Below, piece by piece: positions 33,094 to 41,431 of a DNA stretch of 64,000 nt (position 1 is its first letter; the number at the start of each line of letters is the position of its first letter). The stretch spans positions 1,488,001-1,552,000 of the forward strand of contig CBDAPZ010000001.1 of the NCBI GenBank assembly GCA_965198855.1. The letters are read 5' to 3'. The translations under genes and the position numbers were made by a program. The notes beneath the pieces are model-generated. The model was not told the origin of the DNA. It searched no databases and was given only the letters and a program-made list of their open reading frames with translations. Origin of the DNA: BOG-908 sp965198855. Its GTDB lineage: Bacteria > Pseudomonadota > Alphaproteobacteria > Acetobacterales > Acetobacteraceae.

Positions 33094-34472
33094 CAGCCGT
33101 GTGCCGCCATCGTGAGCAGCGCAGCCCGCGCCGCGACGAGCGCCTGCGCCTGCTCGCACCAGGATTTCGCAGCGTCCGCAGCGCGCCCGGTCAATGCTGA
33201 CAGCGCATTGACCGCACCGGCGAGGTCGCCGCCATTCAGCAGAACCTGGGCATGGGCAACGACACCCGCAGCCGGATCACCCACGATGACATGGTCGCCC
33301 TGACGGACGGTGACGCTTTGCTCCATGCGGGCGAGAGCGCGCGAGAAGAATGTGGTGTGCACCTCTTCAGGGCGGCTGGCGGCGAGGATGGCTGCCGACA
33401 CATCATTGAACTGCGCGCGCAAGGCCGATTCGGTGGGAGGCGCTGCGGTGGCAAACCGCGCCAAGGCGGGTGGTGCGCCCGGCAGGTCGCCCAGGGGTTT
33501 GCCGTCGGCCAGCGCGGCCTGGGCAGCTTCAAGTTTCACCGCCAGGGCTGCGTCCTTGGTGGCGCCTTGAAGCTGGCCCTCGCTCTGCTCGAGATGACCC
33601 TCGCTCCGCTCCAGTTTCCCTACGCGCGATTCAATGGCGCCGATCTGAGCGCTGCTTTGAGCCGCGGCTGTGCTCTGAGCGGTCTGCTCGGCCTGTTCGA
33701 GCTTGCCGAGGCGCTGCTCGAGAGTCTCCAATGTGGATCTCTGCTCGGTCAGAGCAGAGTTGGTCTTGCCGCCGAGATCGGCGACCTGCTGCTGCGCCTG
33801 CAGGGCCGCTGCATTAGCCATCTCCTGGGCTGCATGGTCTGGCGGAGGGGTGGCGATGTCAGGTGTCTTCTGGGCTGCCGTTTCCTGCACCTTTGAGAGG
33901 CCCGCGGCGAGTTGATCCTGCCGGGAAGAAAGGCTGCTCACCTGACTGCCGAGGTCATCCAGCTTCTTCGACAGATCAACCGTAGCATCCGATGCCGCGG
34001 GCGCGGCCGCGGGGGCCGAGGCCTCCGGCGGCGGAGCCTTCTCGATCTTGTCGAGGCGATCTGACAGCGCCTGAAGTTTTGCCGGCGTATCCGTATCGCC
34101 CACCGGCTGTGGCGCTGCAGGCGCGGGCGATTTCTCGAGCTTATCGACGCGGTCGCTGAGTGCCTGCAGCTTTGCCGCGGTATCGGCATCTGGTGCCGTT
34201 GTCGCTGACGAAGCAGCGGATTGCACACCTTGTTGCGGCAGAGGATGCGACCAGACCCAGTAGATCCCGCCGCCAAGCCCGGCGGCAATCAACAGGGTCA
34301 GCAGAAGCGGCGTGCCGCCACGCCTGACAATGGTCTTTTCGGGTGGCGCCGCAGGCGGCGGCGTAGTGGTAGGCTCATGGTCCAACACCGGACCGGGTGC
34401 CGTCTCCGCAGCGGCCTGGCGGAACAGCGACTCATGCGCGGGGAGGTCTTCTGGTTTTTCTGGGTCGGTCAT
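33093..34472 (-). CDS. Mic60/mitofilin-like membrane protein
   Basis: 459 residues: short cytoplasmic N-terminus, one membrane helix at about 54-75 (TPLLLTLLIAAGLGGGIYWVW), a long coiled-coil region, and a C-terminal helical mitofilin domain. Near the start the coil repeats itself (AKLQALSDRVDKLEKSPAP then AKLQALSDRLDKIEKAPPP). Alphaproteobacterial Mic60 homologues, which bend intracytoplasmic membranes, lie next to hem genes as here. ATGA overlap with hemD. Confidence 0.85.
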   Translation of the reverse strand: MTDPEKPEDLPAHESLFRQAAAETAPGPVLDHEPTTTPPPAAPPEKTIVRRGGTPLLLTLLIAAGLGGGIYWVWSHPLPQQGVQSAASSATTAPDADTAAKLQALSDRVDKLEKSPAPAAPQPVGDTDTPAKLQALSDRLDKIEKAPPPEASAPAAAPAASDATVDLSKKLDDLGSQVSSLSSRQDQLAAGLSKVQETAAQKTPDIATPPPDHAAQEMANAAALQAQQQVADLGGKTNSALTEQRSTLETLEQRLGKLEQAEQTAQSTAAAQSSAQIGAIESRVGKLERSEGHLEQSEGQLQGATKDAALAVKLEAAQAALADGKPLGDLPGAPPALARFATAAPPTESALRAQFNDVSAAILAASRPEEVHTTFFSRALARMEQSVTVRQGDHVIVGDPAAGVVAHAQVLLNGGDLAGAVNALSALTGRAADAAKSWCEQAQALVAARAALLTMAAHG

Positions 34473-35161
34473 ATCAGTGCCAGGACGTCGTCCAAAGTGG
34501 GGTTTTCGGCACGGCATACCCGCAACCACGGGAGCGTCTCAAGCAGGTCGGCAGCGGATTTTCCGATCGCGAGGGCAGCCACCGATGCAAGGGCATGATG
34601 AAACTCCGGTGGCAGCAGACGCACGAACACCGCGGCAGTTTCCGCGGATAGAAAAAGTACCGCGTGAACCTTGCCCGAGGCGAGGCACGCAGCCGCCTCA
34701 TGCGGAAAACGACGCACCGGCACAGCCGCATAGCATACGCGGCGGATCACCCGAAAGCCGCGCTTGCGCAAATCCGCGGCAAGCCCGCCGCCCTGCCCGG
34801 CTCCGCTGGCCAGCAGCAAAGGACCCGCCGCCGGATCCGCCACGCGATGCACCAGCTCAGCCAGCGCCACCGCATCCCGGCCGGCGCTGTGAACGGCTGA
34901 AAACCCCAGCGCCCGCGCTCGGGCAGCAGTGGCATCACCTACCGCCAGAAGCGGCACATCGCCGGGCGGCAAAGCTGCCAAAGCGTTCGCACTGGTCACA
35001 AGAATGGCCTGCGCGGCAGAAGGCCAATTCGGCGCACGCGGCACAATGCGCAGCATGGGCCCTATCACCGGCTCGTATCCGAGAGCCTCGATCCGCGCTG
35101 CGACTCGAGTCGCCTCGGCGGCAGGTCGGGTGATCAGGATCGCGGATTTAGCTTGGGGCAC
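34469..35161 (-). CDS. hemD: Uroporphyrinogen-III synthase
   Basis: 230 residues, two Rossmann-like lobes: ILITRPAAEATRVAARIEAL at the start, LVTSANALAAL, LLAVGDATA, and VLFLSAETAAVF. Sequence is weakly conserved in this family, but the length, pattern and position after hemC settle it. It closes hydroxymethylbilane with D-ring inversion. GTG start. Confidence 0.9.
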   Translation of the reverse strand: MPQAKSAILITRPAAEATRVAARIEALGYEPVIGPMLRIVPRAPNWPSAAQAILVTSANALAALPPGDVPLLAVGDATAARARALGFSAVHSAGRDAVALAELVHRVADPAAGPLLLASGAGQGGGLAADLRKRGFRVIRRVCYAAVPVRRFPHEAAACLASGKVHAVLFLSAETAAVFVRLLPPEFHHALASVAALAIGKSAADLLETLPWLRVCRAENPTLDDVLALI

Positions 35162-35201
35162 GAACGTTCAGGCGGCAAAGTCTGCTGGCCTCGCAGTCAT
35201 C

Positions 35202-36236
35202 TCACGGCACAAACAGCGATGCCGGGCTATCCGCCTTCAGCGAAGCTCCCAGTTCGCGGCCTAGCCGTTCCGCATCCTCCGCCGCGCCGTCGATGCTGCG
35301 TTTGAGCAGGAAAGCGCCGTCCTCGCTTGCTGTCAGCCCAGTCAGGCGCAGCGTACCATCGGGCAGCAATCGGGCATAACCGCCGATCGGCGTTTGGCAG
35401 GAGCCGTCGAGCACCGCCAGCATCGCACGTTCGGCGGTTGAGACGGCGCGTGCATTAGCGTCCTCGATGCCGGCGAGCAGGGCGCGCAATTCCGTATTTT
35501 CGGCACGCACAGTGACCCCCACGATACCCTGGCAGGCCGCCGGCACCATGATCTCGGGCGAGATCACCAGGCTGGCACGCTGGTCGAGCCCCAGGCGGCG
35601 CAAGCCGGCATAGGCCAGCAAGGTTGCGTCGAAATCGCCATGCTGCACGCGGTCAAGCCGTGTCTGCACGTTGCCGCGAATGAGGCCGATGCGCAGGTCC
35701 GGGCGCTGATGCAGAAGCTGCGCCTGCCGTCGGACCGAAGAGGTGCCGATGAAGGCGCCTTCCTGAAGGCCATCAAACGGGCTTTGCGGATCAGGATTGC
35801 TGGCGTCGGGCGGCAGGATGAGGGCATCGCGCGCGTCCTCCCGCTGCAGGGTGCAGGCGAGCACGATGCCGGGCGGAAGTTCGGTCTCGAGGTCCTTGAG
35901 GCTGTGCACAGCGAAATCAACACGGCCATCCGCCAACGCCTCGTGGATTTCTTTCGAAAACAAGCCCTTACCGCCGATCTCTGCGAGGCGGCGGTTCTGT
36001 ACGATGTCGCCGGTGGTGCGGATCGCGTGTTCCTGGAACACCGGCGTGTCGCCCATAAAGGGATTTTTCAGCACCGGGCAGAAATGCATGATCTGCTGCA
36101 GGAAGGCGCGGGTCTGCACCAGCGCCAAGGGTGAGGCGCGGCTGCCGACACGCAGCGGCAGCGACCGGCTTTTATGCGAGGTCACAGTCACGGCGTCGAT
36201 GGACGTGTGTGAAGAAGAGGGATGGGCGGCGGTCAT
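35202..36236 (-). CDS. hemC: Hydroxymethylbilane synthase (porphobilinogen deaminase)
   Basis: 344 residues, slightly long from an N-terminal 28-residue extension. Features: LRVGSRASPLALVQT, IGGKGLFSKEI, VDFAVHSLKDLE, GTSSVRRQAQL, GNVQTRLDR and the dipyrromethane cofactor cysteine in GSCQTPIGG. Polymerises four porphobilinogens. First gene of the hemC-hemD-Mic60-hemY string, divergent from tsaD. Confidence 0.95.
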   Translation of the reverse strand: MTAAHPSSSHTSIDAVTVTSHKSRSLPLRVGSRASPLALVQTRAFLQQIMHFCPVLKNPFMGDTPVFQEHAIRTTGDIVQNRRLAEIGGKGLFSKEIHEALADGRVDFAVHSLKDLETELPPGIVLACTLQREDARDALILPPDASNPDPQSPFDGLQEGAFIGTSSVRRQAQLLHQRPDLRIGLIRGNVQTRLDRVQHGDFDATLLAYAGLRRLGLDQRASLVISPEIMVPAACQGIVGVTVRAENTELRALLAGIEDANARAVSTAERAMLAVLDGSCQTPIGGYARLLPDGTLRLTGLTASEDGAFLLKRSIDGAAEDAERLGRELGASLKADSPASLFVP

Positions 36237-36315
36237 CGGCGTGTCCTATTACCCAAGCCGTTGGATGGAAAGTTTTTCCCATGATGGGGTGCGTTGCGTG
36301 TTTGCCGAGGCTGAG

Positions 36316-37353
36316 ATGATGGGACCGGTGCTGGGCATAGAGTCTTCGTGCGACGAGACGGCGGCAGCGGTGCTGAGCGCCGAGGGAGCGGTGCTAGCCG
36401 AGGCAGTGCTCAGCCAGCAGGAGCATGCGGCTTTCGGTGGCGTGGTGCCGGAAATCGCGGCCCGCGCTCATCTGACGCACCTGCCCGGGTTGATCGATCA
36501 GGTAATGCGCAAGGTGGGGCTCGGCTTCACGGCACTTGGCGGCATCGCGGCGACGACCGGGCCGGGGCTCATCGGCGGGCTGATCGTGGGAGCAGGTGTC
36601 GGCAAGGGACTGGCGATGGCGCTGCAGAAACCCTTCGTGGCCGTCAATCATCTGGAAGCGCACGCGCTGACGGCACGGTTGCCGGGCATAACGCCGGGTG
36701 GTGCGGCATTTCCGTATTTGCTGCTGCTGGTCTCCGGCGGGCATTGCCAATGTGTGGCGGTGGAGGGTGTCGGCCGATACCGCCGGCTGGGCGGCACGAT
36801 CGACGATGCAGTGGGCGAGGCGTTCGACAAGGTGGCGAAAATGCTGGGGCTAGGCTGGCCCGGCGGCCCGGCACTGGAACGGCTCGCGGAGGCTGGCGAT
36901 CCGAAGCGCTATCCGCTGCCTCGACCTTTGCTTGGTCGGGCTGGCTGCGATTTCAGTTTTTCGGGGTTGAAGACGGCCGTCGCGCAGCTTTTGGCCGGTT
37001 TCTCAGCCGGACCGCTTCCAACCGTTGTGGCGGCCAACATCGCGGCATCGTTCCAGGCTGCCGTCGCAGACGTCACGGCCGACCGCGTTACCCATGCGCT
37101 GGCGATGATGCCGGAGGCTAGGTTGATGGTGGTGGCGGGCGGTGTCGCCGCGAACACCGTCATCCGCACACGGCTTGGCGCTTTGGCGGCGGCGAAGGGT
37201 GTGACACTCACCGCGCCGCCGCTGCGGCTGTGCGGCGATAACGCGGTGATGGTGGCCTGGGCCGGGATCGAGCGGCTGCGGCTGGGACTTAGCGACAAGA
37301 TGGATGCGGCGCCGCGACCACGCTGGCCGCTCGAGGCGATGACAGCAGCATGA
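36316..37353 (+). CDS. tsaD: tRNA N6-adenosine threonylcarbamoyltransferase
   Basis: 345 residues. GIESSCDETAAAVL at the N-terminus; metal site HLEAHALTARL; VSGGHCQ; IDDAVGEAFDKVAKMLGL. It transfers threonylcarbamoyl to A37 of ANN-reading tRNAs with TsaB and TsaE. Start ATG 36316 has GAGG 7 nt upstream. It overlaps rlmJ by 4 nt. Confidence 0.96.
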   Translation: MMGPVLGIESSCDETAAAVLSAEGAVLAEAVLSQQEHAAFGGVVPEIAARAHLTHLPGLIDQVMRKVGLGFTALGGIAATTGPGLIGGLIVGAGVGKGLAMALQKPFVAVNHLEAHALTARLPGITPGGAAFPYLLLLVSGGHCQCVAVEGVGRYRRLGGTIDDAVGEAFDKVAKMLGLGWPGGPALERLAEAGDPKRYPLPRPLLGRAGCDFSFSGLKTAVAQLLAGFSAGPLPTVVAANIAASFQAAVADVTADRVTHALAMMPEARLMVVAGGVAANTVIRTRLGALAAAKGVTLTAPPLRLCGDNAVMVAWAGIERLRLGLSDKMDAAPRPRWPLEAMTAA

Positions 37354-38168
37354 ACTACCGACACGAGTTCCACGCCGGCAATTTCGCCGATTGCTTCAAG
37401 CACGCCATCTTCGTCTGGCTGCTGCAAGCGATGGCACGCAAGGACAAGCCGTTCCTGGTGCTCGATACCCACGCCGGCATCGGTGCCTATGATCTCGGCG
37501 GCGCCGCTGCCCTGCGTACCAACGAGGCTTCCGGCGGCATCCTGCGCCTGCTCGACACCACGCCCTCGGCACTTGCGCCTTATGTGAACCTGGTGCGCGC
37601 CGCCCGCGGCTATCCCGGCTCGCCGGCGATCATCAAGGCGCTGCTGCGGCCGGGCGACCGAGCGGTGCTGTGCGAGCTGCACCCCGATGACAGCGCCGCC
37701 TTGCGCCACTTCATCGGGCGTGACGTTCAGATCGCCGTGCACCTGCGCGACGGCTACGAAGCGGTGGGCGCTTTCCTGCCGCCGCCGGAACGGCGCGGCC
37801 TGGTATTGATCGACCCGCCTTACGAATCCACCGGCGAGTTCGCGCGGCTCGAATCGACCTTGCGGCTGGCCCAGGCGCGTTTCGCCAGCGGCGTGGTGGC
37901 CGCCTGGTATCCGCTCAAGCACCGCGCGCCGGTGCGGGCGTTCCACGATGCGATCCGGGCCACGGGCATTCGCGACGTCGTCGCGGCAGAGCTTTGCCTG
38001 CGCGAGCCGACCGATCCGGCCCGGCTGAATGGTTGCGGCATGCTGGTCATCAACCCGCCCTTCCAGTTCGAGGCGGAGATGGCGCCCATCCTGCAGGCGC
38101 TCCTGGCACGGCTCGGCCATCGCGAGGCCGGCGAGGGCGCGGGCACGCTGCGGATCGCCGATGAGTAG
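37350..38168 (+). CDS. rlmJ: 23S rRNA (adenine2030-N6)-methyltransferase
   Basis: 272 residues. Opens with NYRHEFHAGNFADCFKHAI, which is diagnostic of RlmJ; SAM motif LVLDTHAGIGAYDL; catalytic DPPYES. ATGA overlap with tsaD and 8-nt overlap with gpsA mark a coupled operon. Confidence 0.95.
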   Translation: MNYRHEFHAGNFADCFKHAIFVWLLQAMARKDKPFLVLDTHAGIGAYDLGGAAALRTNEASGGILRLLDTTPSALAPYVNLVRAARGYPGSPAIIKALLRPGDRAVLCELHPDDSAALRHFIGRDVQIAVHLRDGYEAVGAFLPPPERRGLVLIDPPYESTGEFARLESTLRLAQARFASGVVAAWYPLKHRAPVRAFHDAIRATGIRDVVAAELCLREPTDPARLNGCGMLVINPPFQFEAEMAPILQALLARLGHREAGEGAGTLRIADE

Positions 38169-39105
38169 GCGCGTCCTCGTCGTCGGCGCCGGCGCCTGGG
38201 GCACGGCGCTGGCCATACAGGCCGCGCGCGCCGGCAACGACGTGACGCTGTGGGCGCGACGCCCCTCGCTGTTCGCGATGGGCGCGAGCCCACGCCTGCC
38301 CGGAATCATCCTGCCCGACAGCGTGCGGATCACCGGCGAGCTTGCGGTCGCGTGCGACGCCATCGTGATGGCGGTGCCCATGCAGCATATGCGCGAGGTG
38401 CTGCTGGCGATGCGTCCCGAGGCGCCGCTGCTCGTCTGCTGCAAAGGAGTGGAGCACGACACGCTCTGCCTGCCGTTGGAGGTGGCGGCCTCCGTGCATC
38501 CGGACGTGCCGGCAGCGGTGCTCACGGGGCCCAATTTTGCGCGTGAGATCGCAGCCGGGCAGCCCGCGGCCTCTGTAGTCGCGGCAACGGATTCCGTTCT
38601 GCGCAGCAAGCTGATCTCGCTGCTCGCTACCACTGCGTTCCGGCTTTACGGCAACGAAGATGCGATCGGTGCGCAGTTTGGCGGTGCCGCGAAAAACGTC
38701 ATCGCGATTGCCGCCGGTGCGCTGGTGGGCGGCGGCTACGGCGAGAATGCGCGCGCGGCGCTGATCACGCGCGGCCTGTCCGAGATCTCGCGACTCGCCG
38801 TGGCGCAAGGCGGTCGCGCCGAGACGGTGGCAGGACTCTCAGGCATGGGCGATTTGGTGCTGACCTGCACCGGCGCCGGCAGCCGCAATTACGCATACGG
38901 CCTGGCCCTTGGCCGCAGCGCCCCTATGCCGGAAGGTGACGAGGCACCGGTGATAGAAGGTGTGGCGACCGCGCCGGCTTTGGTGGCGCGCGCGAAAGAG
39001 ACCGAGTTGCCTATTTGCAAAGGTGTGGCGGCGTTGCTGTCGGGAAAGATCCAATTGCAGGAGGCGATGGCCGGGATACTGGCGCGTCGTTTGCGGGACG
39101 AGTAA
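38161..39105 (+). CDS. gpsA: Glycerol-3-phosphate dehydrogenase [NAD(P)+]
   Basis: 314 residues. Dinucleotide loop VVGAGAWGTALA; LTGPNFAREIA; catalytic Lys region GAAKNVIAIAAG; GLSGMGDLVLTC. Makes sn-glycerol-3-phosphate for phospholipid synthesis. Starts inside the end of rlmJ. Confidence 0.96.
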   Translation: MSRRVLVVGAGAWGTALAIQAARAGNDVTLWARRPSLFAMGASPRLPGIILPDSVRITGELAVACDAIVMAVPMQHMREVLLAMRPEAPLLVCCKGVEHDTLCLPLEVAASVHPDVPAAVLTGPNFAREIAAGQPAASVVAATDSVLRSKLISLLATTAFRLYGNEDAIGAQFGGAAKNVIAIAAGALVGGGYGENARAALITRGLSEISRLAVAQGGRAETVAGLSGMGDLVLTCTGAGSRNYAYGLALGRSAPMPEGDEAPVIEGVATAPALVARAKETELPICKGVAALLSGKIQLQEAMAGILARRLRDE

Positions 39106-39108
39106 GGC

Positions 39109-39235
39109 CCGGGTGCTCTGCCCCCATTCTTCAAAGTTGGGACCCCGCTGGGAGTGCCCCTCCTCGCACCTTCACATAATGGCGGTCCAGGGGGCCACCC
39201 CCTGGTGGGGGTCTGGGGGCAAGGCCTCCGGTTCT
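39109..39235. repeat. GC-rich intergenic repeat with strong hairpin (family C)
   Basis: A G/C-run stretch between gpsA and murJ. It holds a perfect stem CCAGGGGG / CCCCCTGG (39187-39205) followed by TGGGGGTCTGGGGGC. Sequences of this kind (CCAGGGGG...CTGGGGGC) are familiar spacer repeats in acetic-acid-bacteria relatives, from memory. It may dampen read-through into murJ. Confidence 0.55.
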
Positions 39236-39260
39236 GACACTTTTCAGCAGGAACACCCGC

Positions 39261-40796
39261 GTGCTTAGAGGCATCATGACGATCGGCGGGTGGACCATGG
39301 GCAGTCGTGTCCTTGGTCTCATCCGCGACATGCTCATCGCCCATTTTCTCGGCGCGGGCAGCCTGTCTGATGCGTATGTGGTCGCGAACCGCCTGCCCAA
39401 TCTGTTTCGCCGCCTGTTCGGCGAAGGCGCGTTCAACGCGGCTTTCGTGCCGGTCTTCTCGGGCCTGCTCGTGACCGAGGGCGAGGACGTCGCACGCGGC
39501 TTCACCGAGGAGGCGTTTGCCGCCCTCGCCTTCTGGCTGCTCGGCCTCACGATTCTCGGCGAGATCTTCATGCGCCCGTTGCTGCATGTGATCGCTGCGG
39601 GCTTTGTCGATAACCCGGCGAAATTCGAGCTTACTATCGTGCTCGCCCGGCTCGCCTTTCCTTATCTCTTGCTGATCTGCCTCGCGGCACTGCTCTCCGG
39701 CGTGCTGAATGCGATGAACCGTTTTGCCGCCGCCGCGGCCGCGCCGCTTCTCTATAATGCCTTCGCGATCGGCTCGATGTTCGCTCTGGTGCCGTTCCTG
39801 CCATCGGCCGGGCATGCGCTGGCGATCGGCGTCTCCCTCAGCGGTATCGCGCAACTGGCCTTGCTGTATTGGGCGGTCCGTCGCGCCGGCATGAAGCTGC
39901 ATGTGCCGCGGCCGCGCATGACTCCGCGCATGCGGCTGTTGTTACGTCGCATGGCGCCAGGGCTGGTCGGTGCGGGCATCACCCAGCTGAGCCTCGCGGT
40001 AGACACGGTGATCGGCACCTATCTGCCGGCCAAATCCGTGTCCTTTATGTATTACGCCGATCGTATCAACCAGCTGCCGCTCGGCGTGCTGGGCATTGCG
40101 GTCGGCACGGCCTTGTTGCCCAGCCTGTCGCGCCAGGTGAGTGCGGGCGCCCATACGCAGGCGCTCGCCTCGCTCAATCGGGCGATTGAATACGCTATGT
40201 TGCTCACCTTGCCGGCCGCCGCCGCCCTGCTGCTGATTGCAGATCCTATCCTGCAGGTGCTGTTCGTCGGTGGTAAATTTACCCATGCCGACGCCTCTCT
40301 GAGTGCGCAAGCGCTGGTGGCTTATGCGGCCGGGCTGCCGGCCTTCGTCCTGATCAAGGTGTTGGGGCCAGGATTTTTCGCGCGCGGCGACATGTCGACG
40401 CCGGTGCGCATAGGCATGGGCATATTGGCTCTCAACGTGGCGTTGAGCCTGGCCTTGATGTCGCCGCTCAAACACGTAGGTCCGCCCCTCGCGACTACTC
40501 TGGCCATGACGGGGAACGTCATCTTGCTCGCGGTTCTGCTGCGCCGGCGCGGCTTTCTGGTGCCTGACCGCCTGTTGTGGTCGCGATTGGTGCGGATGGG
40601 GATCGCTGCGTGTGTATTGGCAATGACTTTGTGGCGCCTTCGGATCATTCTGGTGCCTGGGAGCTCCGGACAGGTATCGATCCTATCCCTTGCAGCGTTG
40701 GTGTGCGCCGGGCTTGCGAGTTACGGCGTTACAGCCTGGCTACTCGGATTGTCTACAATGCGTAATAGTTCCGATAAAACGATTGTTGTGACATAG
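39261..40796 (+). CDS. murJ: Lipid II flippase
   Basis: 511 residues with about 14 membrane segments. MurJ signatures are GGWTMGSRVLGLIRDMLIA-type N-terminus with R17/R22-like basic residues, SDAYVVANRLPNLFRRLFGEGAFNAAFVPVF, and LARLAFPYLLLICLAAL. It flips lipid-linked peptidoglycan precursor to the periplasm. GTG start with AGGA upstream. Follows gpsA after a hairpin repeat. Confidence 0.95.
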   Translation: MLRGIMTIGGWTMGSRVLGLIRDMLIAHFLGAGSLSDAYVVANRLPNLFRRLFGEGAFNAAFVPVFSGLLVTEGEDVARGFTEEAFAALAFWLLGLTILGEIFMRPLLHVIAAGFVDNPAKFELTIVLARLAFPYLLLICLAALLSGVLNAMNRFAAAAAAPLLYNAFAIGSMFALVPFLPSAGHALAIGVSLSGIAQLALLYWAVRRAGMKLHVPRPRMTPRMRLLLRRMAPGLVGAGITQLSLAVDTVIGTYLPAKSVSFMYYADRINQLPLGVLGIAVGTALLPSLSRQVSAGAHTQALASLNRAIEYAMLLTLPAAAALLLIADPILQVLFVGGKFTHADASLSAQALVAYAAGLPAFVLIKVLGPGFFARGDMSTPVRIGMGILALNVALSLALMSPLKHVGPPLATTLAMTGNVILLAVLLRRRGFLVPDRLLWSRLVRMGIAACVLAMTLWRLRIILVPGSSGQVSILSLAALVCAGLASYGVTAWLLGLSTMRNSSDKTIVVT

Positions 40797-41038
40797 CCAC
40801 GGCTTTTCGCTTTTAGCATTCGGTTCGGACGACGTATTCACCGGCGCCAGGCCATCAGCCAGCACGGATGCGCAATCAATAAAACGTGATCACAAACTTT
40901 TCTTGTCGATTGCATCCAATAAATGGCGCTGCACACCTCTTCGGACGCGCAATAAATTGCCGCAAACGCTGCATAATTGCCGGAATGTCACACCGCTCTC
41001 AATTTAGAAATGTTCGCGTAATGTGCTGCAGTGTTTTG

Positions 41039-41067
41039 TTGACATTTTGGCAAGGAAACGCGATATT
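41039..41067 (+). promoter_or_regulatory. Sigma-70-type promoter of the exported peptide gene
   Basis: Perfect -35 TTGACA (41039-41044), 17-nt spacer, -10 GATATT (41062-41067). Predicts transcription from about 41074 and a leader of about 100 nt. Confidence 0.65.
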
Positions 41068-41073
41068 TATTGA

Positions 41074-41094
41074 GACGGAAGCACCGGTTCCGTC
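41074..41094 (+). other. Leader hairpin in the peptide transcript
   Basis: GACGGAA / TTCCGTC perfect 7-bp stem with loop GCACCGG, at the predicted 5' end of the transcript. Could stabilise the mRNA. Confidence 0.5.
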
Positions 41095-41177
41095 AAAATG
41101 TGCAGATTTTTCCAGGGTCTGTGCAAAGCCTATTCGATTTTGCTGCTTTGTAACAATTTTTCGAAGGTGTCTTCCTC

Positions 41178-41324
41178 ATGCGTCTCTCTGCTCTTCTGTC
41201 TTCTCTCGTTCTGGTTGGTGTGATGTCCGTCGGCGCGTCGATCGCGCCCGCCGCAGTCAGCAACAGCGACGCCAAAGTCGCTACGCCGACGATCTATCCC
41301 TGCCCGCCGACCATGTGCTACTAA
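41178..41324 (+). CDS. 48-residue exported peptide with CPPTMC motif
   Basis: ATG 41178 lies 8 nt after AAGGTG. The first 26 residues form a classic signal peptide (MRLSALLSSLVLVGVMSVGA, then SIAPA), with likely cleavage after APA. The mature part would be about 22 residues, ending TIYPCPPTMCY, with two cysteines able to form a disulfide or bind metal. Own promoter, leader hairpin and terminator make it a complete one-gene unit. No family recognised; could be a signalling, metal-binding or antimicrobial peptide. Confidence 0.65.
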   Translation: MRLSALLSSLVLVGVMSVGASIAPAAVSNSDAKVATPTIYPCPPTMCY

Positions 41325-41347
41325 TCGTCTGTCATTGAGACGCTCGA

Positions 41348-41387
41348 GAGCGGGAATTCAGTCTTTAGTGACTGGACCCGCTCTTTT
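41348..41387 (+). terminator. Rho-independent terminator of the peptide gene
   Basis: GAGCGGG / CCCGCTC outer stem with inner CAGTC / GACTG pairing, followed by TTTT. Lies 23 nt after the stop; convergent gene follows. Confidence 0.8.
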
Positions 41388-41431
41388 ACTGTCGCATGGG
41401 TGCTGCGGACCGTCTCTATTCTTCCTTGTTT

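Larger units (their letters stand above)
40797..41177. other. A/T-richer intergenic region with promoter and leader of the peptide gene
   Basis: Clearly lower in GC than the flanking genes. The left part (40797-41038) shows no gene or strong signal. The right part holds a promoter (41039-41067), a leader hairpin (41074-41094) and the AAGGTG ribosome site (41164-41169) of the peptide gene. Confidence 0.6.
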
